A DNA stretch of 64,000 bases from Axinella damicornis (lineage: Eukaryota; Porifera; Demospongiae; Axinellida; Axinellidae): NCBI GenBank assembly GCA_963931865.1, contig OZ007509.1, positions 18,342,508 through 18,406,507 on the forward strand, in the 5' to 3' direction. The position numbers and the translations under genes are program-made. This document shows positions 46,935 to 58,700 of the stretch, in pieces (positions within the stretch are counted from its first letter, which is position 1; each line of letters starts with the position of its first letter). The notes under the pieces were generated by a model. The model ran no database searches. It saw only the letters and a list, made by a program, of their open reading frames with translations, and was not told where the DNA came from.

Positions 46935-49310
46935 GTAACCACCGGCCAACACAGAACCATCAGAACAACAGCTCAGCCTCTCCAGTCTCTGGCCTCCAGA
47001 TTGTTGGCTGCTTTGCTGTATTTCTGGGAAATTACGCGCATGCGCAAACGGTGGATAACGGGCCAGGCCCTTTCTTTCTCGGGCGGTCGGGGCCTGGGTA
47101 CGAGGCTATTACCCTGGTTGCAGACAATCCAAGGAGTGAACGACAGCGATCACGACTGTGTGCTCAGAATTCTTTATGGGCCTTTCGTCACAAGAGCTGT
47201 ACTAACTGGTAACGAAAATGCTCGAGCAATCGCGGCCGACGGGAAGACAAAGTGCTAATAAATCCACCACCAGAGTGAGTTTTCGGTCCAAAATTGCACG
47301 TTTACGTCACTGCATGACAGTGATCACCACCGTGTAGACCGAGTCTTTAGTAGGCCATTAGTTTACATTACGCGCCACAAATATTCCCCTACCAGTAATG
47401 CAGATTCAGCGTTATATGTAATTACCCACTTTTGTCTACCTACGTTGTAGCTATATTATGCAGGACTCCCAGGCACGCCTATTATAGTCTATGGACGACT
47501 CTAAAGGCATAGACCAGCAGATAGATAGATAGATGGATAGATAGACAGATAGATGATTTTGCTATCTATCTAACTTAGCCGTAGCTATAGCGCACATAGC
47601 TTACCTCGTTTCTCCATAATATTAGAATGCGCTCCTAGTACCACAAATTGACAATATAGGTAGCTCCCCTTCTTTAGCAGACCGGTGAAGTTTCTGCTGC
47701 ATATAATAGTTACTGAGCGATCTGGCTCTGTGAGTGAGCTCATATAAATATGGTACCCAGGAAATGATCTGAGGTCAACGACCATACCGACCATACCATA
47801 CCATACCGCATGCACTTTACACTCCTCTGTGTACAGAAGTTTTCAGGTTGCTGGCAGGTGAAAAGTGCCAAGTGCAGAGTCCGATTACCTGCAGTTGGCA
47901 GTTTTCATTTTGACAAGCAACCTGAAAAACGTTGTAACATAGCTAATCCAATAAGGTGTGCAATATGGACCATGCAAAGAACTTTCCCAGAGAATGGGAA
48001 CAAGGCGGGTAGACCCGTTACTTATATATAGTTCTTGTATCATGTGTGTATACCACCTTGGCTGTTACTAATGTCTGGGCTGACTCATGTATTCTAGCTT
48101 TCTTGTCAATTCCAGGATGAAGTTCACTGAGAGAGAAAAAAAATGTTATTGAGCAGTGAGGTATTAGCTAGCTACTGTTTGTGTGTTTGTTGTTGTGATG
48201 CACAGTAATATTATCTGAGTAGTTACAGTTGTGCCATCCCGCATTCTCTCATAAGCACGTCGCTTTGTAAGCTGTACATGCAGAGCAACTGCCTAGCATA
48301 GTTCTCTGTTTCATCAATACGGTGTCAAGGAATGTAGCTAATTATAAACGTCATTTTGATCTCTATTCTAAATGGTGACTTCTGGAGCCCCATACTGTTC
48401 AAGTGGTCTGAGATGAATGTTTAATTGCTGGAGTGCCCAGTAAATTAATAATTTATGCTGGCACAACATTCATCCACAGCTAGGGCAAATGGAAGGGTGA
48501 GGTCACTTTTCACAGTGATCACTGATCCGTGCACATATGGATCGGATGAAGTTGGCTATGAATTAGCATAAGCCACATCTTTGTGCATGCATCTTCCGGA
48601 TGGCTGGTGGCCAAGTGCATTTGACTGCTAATCGAAAGGTTGCTGATTTGAGTCCCACTATTGCCATAGGAGATTATCATCTCCTAGGAGTTATTCATGC
48701 AGCTCTACCCTAACAAGTGAGTCTTTAAAAGACTTGATGTGTCTCGGCACGACTTGGTATCAGCTAGAATCATGCAGAGGACATGGCAGCTGCTTAACCC
48801 TTTATTATGGCTGCAAAATCTGTTAGCTATGACAGCTTAAGTGAGTGTCAATATCCTTGGAGGTTCTGTGTGAGCAAGGGGTGGGTCAGGAATGTTCACC
48901 CAAAGGGTGAAAGCAGTATGGTCGTGTCTGGGCTTGATGTTTAGTCAACACCTTGGCCAATTCTTTCAGCGCTTATCTATAGGCCTATAGCTAGCTAGCT
49001 AGAGCTGAGTGAGCTTTAGTATGCACTTGGGATGACTGAGTGCAGCACACTGGATGGGTGAGTATTCATTGTCCTGAATTAAGTATTAGAGTACGTAGCA
49101 GCAGTCTTGGTAAGAGGATTCATGAACAGCCATGCAAACCCATAATCATTTTTGAAGATCTACTTGCAGGTTATAAATACGTTTGACACCCTATTAAGGG
49201 TGTAGAGCATGCATGCAGCACTTGCGCGGGCGCATTGCGAAAAGCGACGTACGTACCACGTACGTACCATGTACGTACCACGTACCTACGCACCTACGCA
49301 TCCAGCACTG

Positions 49311-49336
49311 TGTCTCGGCACTTCGGTGCCGAGACA
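49311..49336. repeat. Perfect hairpin with C(TTCG)G loop
   Basis: TGTCTCGGCAC TTCG GTGCCGAGACA, an 11-bp perfect stem with an exceptionally stable UUCG-type loop if transcribed. Confidence 0.7.
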
Positions 49337-49493
49337 AAAAATGAGTAGGTGTGTCCCAATTGAAGGTGTTTCACCTGAATTAGTTCACCCCACATCTTTT
49401 GGAGGGGGTGTAAAGCCATTGGTCCTGGGGAACCTGGTTCAAATTTAGCTCTGCATTCTCCAGGCCCTCATTAGCCACCACCATGGTAAACCC

Positions 49494-49598
49494 TAGCCTC
49501 GTTCCCAGTCCCACGCCCAGCTTTTCGTCGCTGCTTAGTACCGCTTTACCGTACTAAGCAGCGACGAAAAGCTGGGCGTGGGACTGGGTACGAGGCTA
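49494..49598. mobile_element. Hairpin MITE, 105 bp
   Basis: Arms of about 48 bp (TAGCCTCGTTCCCAGTCCCA...) with a loop CGCTTTACC, flanked by the 9-bp duplication GGTAAACCC. Related end sequences (AGCCTCGTTCCCAG) recur at 50341 and 54538. Confidence 0.8.
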
Positions 49599-50511
49599 GG
49601 TAAACCCCGCAAGTGTAGTTCAAATTCAAAGTGCTACAGCTGCCTGAGAAGTTTGTGTGAAAAAGAATTGTTGTCACTGTCACTATGTACTACAGCTACT
49701 GGTGTAACTGGAGAAGGTTAAAAGCACCTAATGAAAGTTGTAATTGCCCTTGTAAGGAGTTTGACTAGCTGTGTGGGTGTTCTCACACGTTACTACAAAG
49801 GGTTCTGGGACTTCCTATGCTGATACACACACATTTACAGCTAGCACACCACGATACCACAGTCCAAGAATGTCTTTTGCTTTTGGTAAAGCAAGCACAC
49901 AGAGGGAGACAGGTCCTCATGCTAACTAGAAGAATGCATGACATTGCGGGACGAGCCTGAGCGAGTAACAGTATATGCAAGTGAAGTCCTTAAGAACCAG
50001 ACTCATTATGTGACATCACATCAAAAATACAATACAAATATGCACAAAGTCCATCACATCCTTCAGCATTTTATGTACCGAGAGCAAATAATTATCCATA
50101 ATTAACATAAATTATGGTAAAAGTTTCGTTACACTCAAACTAAAAGCAAAAACCAAAGCATGATATAAACCTCTACTCTTTGTTGAAGCAAACTAATTGT
50201 TCTGGCTGTGCTCAAAGAACATGAACATGAAGTCCTGTGCAAGGGGAGAGAAAGTACCAGTAACTCTTCACAAACTGCCCACTCATCTGGGGATCATTTC
50301 CAGCCTGAGGACTGCTTGTTGGCCAAACACTAGACAGTCTAGCCTCGTTCCCAGGCACCCGCCAAGCATTCCGTTACTGGGGACAAGGCTCTACCAGTCT
50401 ACAGAGCATCATTCTTATGCCAAGTCTCACGACCAGGTTAAAGTTCATGCAATTTCATTGTGGTACATTTGCTTAATAAAAAAAGGTTTACATTCCATTT
50501 TCATGCTATGG

Positions 50512-50760
50512 TCGTTCGACGGTGTCAGCGTACTTCAGATTATGGTATGCGTCGTTATGACAGTTTCAAGCGTAGAAAGTTTTAGAATGCGTATAGCGGA
50601 TGCATGTGTACAATACCATTCTAACTGAGTTAGCGACGGTGTCAGCGTACTTCAGATTATGTTACGTGTCTTGCACACCGTAATGACAGTTTCAAGCATA
50701 GAAAGTTTTGGATGCGTATAGCGGATGCAGCCTGTGTACAATACCGTTCTACCTGAGTTA
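50512..50760. repeat. ~125-bp tandem duplication
   Basis: GACGGTGTCAGCGTACTTCA...ACAATACC.TTCTA.CTGAGTTA occurs twice in a row with small indels. Confidence 0.8.
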
Positions 50761-51099
50761 TGTTATTAGACCCTGGATCTCTCTCCCTGCTGCTCTTTGT
50801 TCAGTTTCCAGTTTTTATACAACTGGAGGTACAGCAGCAAACTAATTGTTTACAGCCACAACTCCACACACTGAGAGAAAAAGGTCTTGGATCTACACGT
50901 ATGATGCAGATATGTTTTGGTGATTTATAAGTATGGAGGGCCTTATCTAAATGCTGGCCTTTGTCCCTTGTCTGTAGCTTACTTATATTGCAATTATCAC
51001 TATCGTCCCATGTAATTGACTAAGTTGTCGACAATAATCTACAGTTACAAGTAAGACCTGTATATACGACTTCATTAATGTATGGTCGGTGTATGGAAC

Positions 51100-51160
51100 T
51101 CACAATGAGGAAGCAAGCACAATGAGGAAGCAAGCACAATGAGGAAGCAAGCTCCCAACA
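51100..51160. repeat. 17-bp tandem repeat
   Basis: ACAATGAGGAAGCAAGC in three successive copies. Confidence 0.85.
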
Positions 51161-51547
51161 TCACAGCCTTCATCTTCACATCAAGATCGATGGGGACTGT
51201 GAGTGTGTGTGTGTGTAGGGGGGAGGGTTGAGTGTGTGTGTGTGTGCATGTGTGTATAGAGGGAACACTAGGAACATATCAGGAAGTTACATGTAAATGA
51301 TCAGTGCCTTTAGCCTCGTTTCACCGGTATTTGATCGCTTGCATTATGCAAATACACATGTACGACAGGGAGATCTGCATGGTCATGTGTGTTGCCGTCA
51401 GATATACAGATAGTAGACACATGGGAGGCGGAAGAATCTCAATGCCGTTTCTTGTGCTGTCCGTCCAAAGCCTGGGTGTCAGAGGGTTTGGATGCTTTCA
51501 TACAGAGGGGGAGGGGGGTGCACTAGGATCTCCGACCTCCAGCAAGA

Positions 51548-51548
<1 letters not shown>

Positions 51549-51578
<30 letters not shown>
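51549..51578. repeat. 30-base poly-C tract
   Basis: Uninterrupted C run in non-coding DNA. Confidence 0.9.
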
Positions 51579-51581
<3 letters not shown>

Positions 51582-52042
51582 TTATTAATGGTATGATGTT
51601 GTACTTATGCATTGGAAATAACATGACTTTGTGGTAGTTTTAATCACAAGTGTTTGGTGGGGGCAGCCAAGACGGCAATATACATGTACAGTAGATACTC
51701 TCGGAGCAGCTGAAGACCTACTGTGTGAGCACGAGCCCAGAAGGAGAGTTATGCTGTAGCTGTAGAAAAATATTTTGCACGTTTAATGCTACTACATCTG
51801 CGAATACCGCGAACATTTCCCCACCCGAAATTAACTGCAACTACATAATTATACAGTAGTATCGATCAGTCCCACACTGCAACACTCACGCTGCAACACT
51901 CAACCTGGATGTGAGTCGGGGTACAAGGCTGGGGAGGGGGTTACCAGTATCAGTCCCACACTGGCACACTCACACCGGATGTGGGTCAAGGCACATATGG
52001 CTGGGAGGGGTGGGGGGTATCAGTCCCCACGGGCACACTCAC

Positions 52043-52149
52043 ACTGGATCCCAAAGTTGTCAGCATCAGTGAAGTAGCTACTCTTTGGCGAGTCCCGACC
52101 ACTGCTTCGTGATCTTGCCGACTGGCTGGGTGCCGTCGGCAGAGAGAAT
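52043..52149 (-). pseudogene. Broken phospholipid scramblase exon
   Basis: The minus strand reads ADGTQPVGKITKQWSGLAKE, then a TAG stop. After a few extra bases it resumes with YFTDADNFGIQ and a GTGAGT donor. This is the signature 'VGKI-KQWSG...FTDADNFGI' block of phospholipid scramblases, the Ca2+-binding region. Relative to the family about four extra bases break the frame at the E-A-F position. No other scramblase exon was found nearby, so it is a relic or a captured fragment. Confidence 0.7.
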
Positions 52150-52954
52150 CTACAGGAATGGGAGGTGGGATGGAAATGGTCAACCAACTGTGACAATGCT
52201 ATGCCTATAGCTGTACGTGTAGCTACATGTAGTTGGTGAAAATCTGGTTAGTGAGTTTGAACATGGTCTGAAGATGAGGCTATTGTAAACTTTGGCGAGG
52301 AACTTTGTGATTTGACAATCGTTACAGGATGCAATACCATGACTTGTGCCGTATTATACACCCATTTTGCACACTACTTCGAGTCTAAATTAAAGTGGGC
52401 AAGGAACGTTTAAATGAAATCTCAACTACGCTCCCACAAATGTGAGAGCACAGCAAGATTGAAAAACAACTTTGCTGTAGCTAGATTGTACATATTCTAC
52501 TGCACACGTGCAGTATATAGAGATATTCGAAGGCACTCGCCATATATGGGGCATTTACAGGAGTCAAACTTACATAAGCAAGAAGTTGGGCGTTGAAGAG
52601 GGAAGGGCATTTTTACTCGAAGGTGGTGTATTATAACTTACTATAACCCATTTAAAATCTTTATCTGATACTCTTTAATACTTAATTAAGCCTTGTTGTC
52701 ATACCTGAACCAAAATTGTAGAAGAGTACAGACTAATCAGGCAAGCAAAACAATCTTGGGTACCTACTACAAAACTTCTTGAAAGTTGTATACATAGCTA
52801 CACATGCCAGTCAGACAAAACAAATGCCCAGGGAGTGAAGACCAGAAATCTAATGCACACCTAGCTAAGACACCAAACAGTAAAGCAAGATATCATGCCC
52901 AAAGTCAGAAATAATACTTATAACTAGCAGTACAAGCATGGACATTAATGTCTG

Positions 52955-53050
52955 CTACAGTGAGCTACTCTCCGAGGCTAAGAGGTACTCCAGGCAAGCA
53001 ATCACGGAATCCATGTTTTTGCCCTCCATGATATCTCCAGCAGTGCATAG
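52955..53050 (-). CDS. CH gene terminal exon
   Basis: A phase-0 start after acceptor CTATAG. It encodes LCTAGDIMEGKNMDSV, then IACLEYLLASESSSL and a TAG stop at 52957-52955. It forms the last helices of the CH domain. Confidence 0.82.
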   Translation of the reverse strand, partial: LCTAGDIMEGKNMDSVIACLEYLLASESSSL

Positions 53051-56000
53051 CTATAGGGAGAAAAATAAGAGACTTCAATGAAACTTGAGAGGATGACATT
53101 GTTGTATTGGATGGATCTTACAATAAACACTTCAATTTCAATAAGGATGCAAGAGAGCGCTCACTGCCCAAAAATTCACAATTGAGTTGGGATAATATTC
53201 AAACCAAGGACCTTATGAATGAGAAAATGGAAGGCGAGCTAAGCTAACTAACCAGCATTCAACTGAAGATTCTCCGAGCACTCCATCTGAAATCTACATT
53301 AGACTGGACTGGTGCAGGCCGAGCTAATTAAGAATGCTAATCTTGTATCAGTCTAGCCTTAGTTAAGAGAATTGGATTCAGGCTTCTAGGCAAAGGCAGC
53401 TTGTGCAGTTTATATGGTCTTGGGGGTCAAATCGCAGCTGTATCTTAAGCGTTTACTCTAGGCAGCCCTATCATTATTACTCTCCTGCTATAGGGGATAA
53501 TCTTTGTGTGCTCAGAGTTGGACTATATATGTGTAGTCAGACTCTGCAATACAGAGAAGAACTATACCGACTGATAGTGTCCACTAGCTTGCACACACAG
53601 CATGACCAGATTAATTTGACAGCGGTTGAAGTTAGCAACCATTTGGAATACGTAACACTCATACCAAGCTGAGTTACTGAGATGAAAGTGTCCATGCAAG
53701 ACCAGGAGTGTGGTTGATACTATGAGGCTATAATTTTATTGCTACTGTATGTTTACAACACTGCACAATGAATATTATAGTTCCCTCCCACTTCACCTTG
53801 TGTTCTGGTACTTTCAGTTTCTTGCAAGCTGCAACAAACTCAGCAACGTTGTGTATCCGCTTCGAAGCTGATGCCTAGATACCAATCAAGGGATCACAAT
53901 GACAGTACACTCCTATTGTATACCAGCTCCATGAACAAAGCTGCCCGGTGAGAAGTTGGTCTGAACCAGGTTCATACCTCAGTACAGTGGCTGACTCCAA
54001 CGATTGTCTGGATCGACTGTACTGAACGTTGACCATGCTCTTTCAATACATTAAGATTTTAACGTGTGTGTGTCTATCTGTGAGTGACGGAAGTGGGATG
54101 TTCGTGGGGCGGGACTAGACTAGTGACGCGCGACCTTCGTACTTCATGATCAATTTACTGAACCTCGAACTCCGCGAAGAATGTTCGAGAACATTGGGCC
54201 CGGGCATGGGCTGAAATCCAGCAAGCCACCGGGATGCATGCAATCGGGGAGCAGAAGTCGAAGCGACACAATCGGGCGAGCAGCAGTTGAAGCGGACGCA
54301 ATCGGGGAGTAGCAGCCGAAGCGGACGAGATCGGGAGCAGCAGCTGAAGCGGATTATCTATGCTGAAGCGGACGCAAGCGGCGAGCAGCAGCTGAAGCGG
54401 GAGCAACAGTTGAAGCGGATGCAATCAGGGAGCAGCAGCTCTGCACAGAGAGCTGTCCGGCACCGGATTATACTCACGGTAGGCGAACGAGGGGGAAGCG
54501 AGCGAAGCTACTTGTATGTATTAACTTTACCCACTTATCCTCGTTCCCAGGCCCTATCCAGCTCCATTAACCTTTGAAGCCCAGTGCATGAATAGTATTG
54601 ATGTTGCTGCTTACACAGAATGGCGGAATGACAGAGTGAAAAAAGACCTAGCTCCTTAGGTCATATATGAAGATACGTATAAATGGAGCTGAAGAGGGCC
54701 GGCTAGGGATTGAGGCTACCGTTGTTATTCATCAATGCTTGCTTTCTGCAATGCACAACTGAATCTAGTAAGCTACCAAGGATAAACATTGGTTGCCATA
54801 TCTTCATAGTCATCACACATTCAACAAGGTACTGATTACAGATATGCAAACTTTTTGTGGGCAACATGGTAAATGCACTAACAGTACTAGTGTATACCTC
54901 CTCAGAGATCATCCCCGGATGTAGTTTGTTCATCAGACGGCACAGCAAAATGTCATCTCTTATCGGCTCTGCCGAGGCTCCAGATAGAGTCACACCGAGT
55001 ACAGACTCCATTCGCTGCAGGGAATTATGAAGACTAGTATAGAGCCTTTCCTGTTGACACAAAATCTGATGTGCAAGCAAAGTTTCATTCTTACCTTCAT
55101 CAGCTGTTCATTTCTGTGTACCAGCAGCTCAGTGTGGAACTCCTTCCTCCTGACTGTAACACCACCGTCATTCCTTCGCATCTTGAGGAGGTGAGGCTGT
55201 TGATTTATACCAACACCTCCAACAAGCCCAGTTCCTGACACAGGAGCAAAGAATGGACTCTACATGACCATGACTGGTACCACAAATACAGTAATGTGTG
55301 ATCATATTTCCTCCATTTTAGCTGAAATCAACAAGTGGTAATTACCTTCTTTCACTGTAACTTGCTCCTCCTCATCGCCTTCAATAAGGAGACTTACTTC
55401 ATCACCACTGAAGTCAACTTCCAATGCACAAATGAAAAGATTCAGTAAAACTAATAATTATTTCTCTGGGTTATTTGTTGCTGATTCCAGTCTCAAGCCT
55501 ATCAACCAACCCAATTATTAGCTATAAATTATATTTAACAAGACTGCAAGGAGAGAGAGGTGTAGGTACCTTTGTCTTCCGCGGGCTCCTCTGCACTTAT
55601 TCTTGCTTCCGAAATCATGACAGCAGCCACGTCATCATCAGTTATGGGTTTCTCAATTGTGTCATCATTAGGCTCAAACTGAGTAGCAGAGGCAAAGCTA
55701 GCACCTGTCTTCTCTTTCATTTCCAGTGTAGATCTTCCATCACTTGCAATTGAGTTGGTGACTGGGTCAGATGCATTGTGAGAGAGGGAAAAATGTTATT
55801 GATACCAACCCAATTATTTACACCATAATACTACACACGAAGATAGATGTGTGTAGGTACCTTTGTCTTCTGCTGGTCCCTCTCCACTTAGTCTTGCTTC
55901 CGAAATCATGACAGCAGCCACATCATCATCAGTTATGGGTTTCTCAATTGTGTCACCATTAGGCTCAAACTGAGTAGCAGAGGCAACGCTAGCACCTGTC

Positions 56001-56286
56001 TTCTCTTTCATTTCCAGTGTAGATCTTCCATCACTTGCAATTGAGTTGGTGACTTGGTCAGGAGCATTGTGAGAGAGGGAATTATTAATTGCTTATTGAT
56101 ATCATACATAACTTCAACTGGTAAATGGTACAACGATGCACAGAGAATATTTCACAACTGTCTGCCACAGCAGCGATTCTAGCATCGCCATGGAAACGCA
56201 TGGATAGCAAACACTGTCAGTAGAGAGTACAGTTACATGTATATACCTCTGCCGGCCTTTTTTCCACCTGACGTGGTAGCAGTTCC
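52955..56286 (-). CDS. Calponin-homology domain protein gene, 3' part (LRCH/calponin-like CH)
   Basis: Seven exons keep frame: 56286-56247, 56052-55861, 55761-55570, 55417-55346, 55234-55095, 55050-54898 and 53874-53797; the terminal exon 53050-52955 ends in TAG. The C-terminal three exons make one CH domain: RDDILLCRLMNKLHPG, KRIHNVAEFVAACKKLKVPE and DIMEGKNMDSVIACLEYLL, matching the helix signatures of actin-binding or scaffold CH folds. Upstream exons encode an acidic linker. The 5' exons are not identified. A single C-terminal CH domain is the layout of LRCH proteins, but no LRRs were found for this gene. The protein is probably cytoplasmic and cytoskeletal. Confidence 0.8.
53797..53874 (-). 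CDS. CH gene, central CH exon
   Basis: A 78-nt, phase 0-0 exon: ASASKRIHNVAEF, then VAACKKLKVPEHK, donor GTGAAG. It contains the conserved N-x-x-x-F-x-x-A-C-x-x-x-x-V-P core of CH domains. Confidence 0.85.
54041..54517. repeat. Minisatellite-cored element in CH-gene intron vicinity
   Basis: Lies between CH exons 53874 and 54898 (minus-strand intron). Standard ends and core units. Confidence 0.7.
54898..55050 (-). CDS. CH gene, first CH exon
   Basis: A 153-nt exon, phase 0 at both ends: ERLYTSLHNSLQRMESVLGV, then RDDILLCRLMNKLHPGMISEE, donor GTATAC. The open frame continues past the donor by chance. The true continuation is the 53797-53874 exon, which supplies the missing CH core. Confidence 0.85.
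55095..55417 (-). CDS. CH gene, two linker exons
   Basis: Exon 55346-55417: DFSGDEVSLLIEGDEEEQVT, then VKE, acidic. Exon 55095-55234: TGLVGGVGINQQPHLLKMRR, ending HRNEQLMK, basic. They join by a split Gly codon (G|GA). Confidence 0.7.
55570..56052 (-). CDS. CH gene, tandemly duplicated 192-nt exon
   Basis: Two copies (56052-55861 and 55761-55570) are each 192 nt, phase 1-1, 291 bp apart. Both encode VTNSIASDGRSTLEMKEKTG and continue with DTIEKPITDDDVAAVMISEA. They differ at only a few residues (V/F, G/D, L/I, G/A, G/E). The symmetric phase lets both be included without a frameshift. The upstream exon 56286-56247 (GTATTSGGKKAGR) joins in phase 1. Confidence 0.75.
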
Positions 56287-56646
56287 CTATAGTTTGCACG
56301 GAAGACAATAAACAATTAAATGATGATTGGAAAGTGAGGTAATGGCCATGTTCGTGTCTGTAATGCCCAGGAATGCAATCTACTGGTACCACTACATGCA
56401 CGACATATGAGTAAGGGGCCCGGAAATTCTGGATTGTGAGACATTGTGTAGCTACATGTGGCACAGTCACACTGTAGACACAGACAAGAAGATTGGAACA
56501 ACATAGTGAGACAGAGAATAATGAACAGAGGGATGAATGACGGGAGGTTGGTCGGCAGAGATCAAATTGACAGTAGTAGAGTCTCAGACCAGTGATTTTA
56601 AGAAACAATAGCTCGATTGCTGTGAGGCTTTTCTGTGTTAATTATT

Positions 56647-57212
56647 ACAAGTAGCTGAGCTCGCTTCGCTCGCTCAGCTACTTCCCCCTTGTTCGCCTAC
56701 CGTGCGTAATCCGGCGCCGGACAGCTCTGAAGAGCTGCTTCTCCCCGATTGCGTCCGCTTCAGCTGCTGCTCGCCGCTTGCCGTGGTCCGCTTCAGCTGC
56801 TGCTCCCGGGCCCGATTGCGGTATCCGCTTCCACTGCTGCTCCCCGTTTGCCTCCGCCTCGCGTCCAGCTGCTGCTCCCCGATTGCGCCCGCTTCAGCTG
56901 CTGCTCGCCGCTTTCATGATCAGCTGCTGCTCCCGATCGCGTCCGCTTCGACTGCTGCTCCCCGATTGCGTCCGCTTGAACTGCCGCTCGCCCGATTGCG
57001 TCCGCTTCGACTGCTGCTCCCCGATTGTGGATTCCAGCCCATGCCCGGGCCCAATGTTCTCTAACATTCTTCGCGGAGTTCGAGGTTCAGTAAATAAATT
57101 AAAGTACGAAGGTCGCGCGTCACTATAGTCTAGTCCCGCCCCACGAACATCCCACTTCCGTCACTCACAGACAGACACACACACAGACACGTAAAATCTT
57201 AATGTATTGATT
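56647..57212. repeat. Minisatellite-cored element (inverted)
   Basis: Begins TACAAGTAGCTGAGCTCGCT and ends AAAATCTTAATGTATTGAT, upstream of the first recognised CH-gene exon. Confidence 0.7.
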
Positions 57213-57214
57213 AC

Positions 57215-57281
57215 CATGTACACACCAGCATAGTAAGCAACCTGCTGAGGGAATACTTGGCAGTCCTTCACAAATACCAAG
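57215..57281 (-). CDS. Possible exon between GPCR and CH gene
   Basis: The open segment LVFVKDCQVFPQQVAYYAGV plus YM ends at GTAATC in phase 0 and could join the phase-0 start at 56286. The acceptor is poor and no family is recognised. It is listed only because it is the best coding-like stretch in this interval. Confidence 0.15.
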
Positions 57282-57871
57282 CTTTGTTTTGCATTACAGT
57301 GATGAAGGTAAGAATTCTGTGAATTTAATGGGCAATTGGGCCAAATATGAATCCAAGTTCATGTTTAGTTGGGACGTTGTAAGCACAAACTCGTGACCGC
57401 ATTGATTTCCATACGTATGTCAAGATATTTGCATGCAGAATGCACCGTGGTGCAAAACCTACACTATTCATTACGCAGGAGCAATACTTGTTGTGTACAT
57501 GTGCGATCAAAGCAGGCTCTTAGGATATCTAGAATTACTTTTTCAAATATGGTTTATGATCACACACAACTATGAAATAATGCAACACATACCTTGCTCC
57601 ATGTTGATAAATATTTTCCTTTGATTCGGCCCCATACCTACACATTATAGTGAGAGAATGATAAATTGTGCAGAACACATTACCTACTGGAAACAGCTTA
57701 AAGATGCAGAAGAGCATGTAAAAAGTATTAATGCCTAATATATGCTACAAGGTGCACTGGATAATGAAACCAACGTACCCTTTTACTCCTCAGCACATGG
57801 AAGAAGAATATAAACATCCCCTGCATAAAAGCATAACATACTGTCATGGCATTCTTTCAGTATACACTAGC

Positions 57872-58151
57872 GGCAAAAAATTTTCTGCAAAAAATAAAAA
57901 GGATTTAGTGATGGCCTGTCACATTCGGAATTATTCCACTCCTCGAAAAAGCTAAGAAACAAAGACAAATGCCTTTAACCAGGCTCAGTCCCATCCCATT
58001 ATAAAATGCAGAATTTAGGGAGGGGATGGGACTGAGCCTGGTTAGAGGCATTTCTCCTTGTTTCTTAGCTTTTTCGAGGGGTGGAATAATTCCGAATGTG
58101 ACAGGCCATCACTAAATCCTTTTTATTTTTCGCAGAAAATTTTTTGCCACT
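57872..58151. mobile_element. Foldback MITE (right copy)
   Basis: Same family as 19347-19625. Arms start GCGGCAAAAAATTTTCTGC and end GCAGAAAATTTTTTGCCAC. The arm sequences have diverged together from the left copy (CGAAAAAGCTAAGAAAC on both arms), suggesting arm-to-arm conversion. Confidence 0.7.
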
Positions 58152-58562
58152 AGTTTGCGTACTTTTTCGAGCGCATAAAATGCGTAACTTCTTAGTCACG
58201 GTACGTGCAACGTCACGTCACCATAAGGGCACGGGGGAACTGGATGTATGCCAGATTTTAAGGTGTTACTTAATCACCATGTTAGCCCCGTTCCTAGGCC
58301 CGAGACTACGAGGCGATCACCATGTCAACAAAGCTGCGATGGTCTCTCTTGGTGGACGTGGACCTTCTGCTGGGCACTGAGCAGGCTTTAATGCTTCATT
58401 TAGATAATAATAATATTTTTGATGTTGCTGTTGTGATCAATGTTTATTATTGCCTTCGCGGATGAGGGGGTGGGGAATTCACCCTTCATCAGATCAGAGA
58501 GCTCGATGGCAGCCGTGTAGGTCATGTGCTTGCAATGGAAATCCAATTGGCCAAAACTCTAG

Positions 58563-58700
58563 CCTCACAGTTCTGCGTCATGAAAAGAAAGCCACGCCTC
58601 CATGATGGCATAGTCACAATACATCTTGACAAGAACAGGTTGGTAGAAATTCCTTGTAGCAGTAGGAGCCACCAGATGACGGATTCACAGGGATTCTGTT
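58563..58700 (+). pseudogene. Decayed inverted copy of the 18.2-18.33 kb exon
   Basis: On the plus strand this reads VMKRKPRLHDG, then LDKNRLVEIP, matching the exon at 18209-18334. After VEIP the frame is lost by small deletions, and a stop follows. It lies in the inverted duplication linking 17.7-19.6 kb with 57.9-59.2 kb. Confidence 0.5.

Larger units (their letters stand above)
47276..52020. other. Intergenic stretch with no gene recognised
   Basis: Only short frames without recognisable motifs. Contents seen: a GATA-type microsatellite (~47520-47560), the hairpin MITE at 49494-49598, the 125-bp duplication at 50.5 kb, GT-rich tracts near 51.2 kb and poly-C at 51.55 kb. Confidence 0.5.

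Noticed and set aside
50197..50628. 143-codon plus-strand frame
   Set aside because: It overlaps the tandem duplication at 50.5 kb and MITE-like sequence (AGCCTCGTTCCCAGG), and shows no motif.
54703..54897. Continuation of the CH exon past 54898 as coding
   Set aside because: An apparent alignment to the next CH helix was poor. The exon at 53797-53874 supplies the true core and the donor GTATAC fits phase 0.
57535..57717. Frame with FYMLFCIFKLF as the end of GPCR TM7
   Set aside because: It would need phase 1 at the acceptor, but the FNSLQ exon ends in phase 0; the match is only hydrophobicity.
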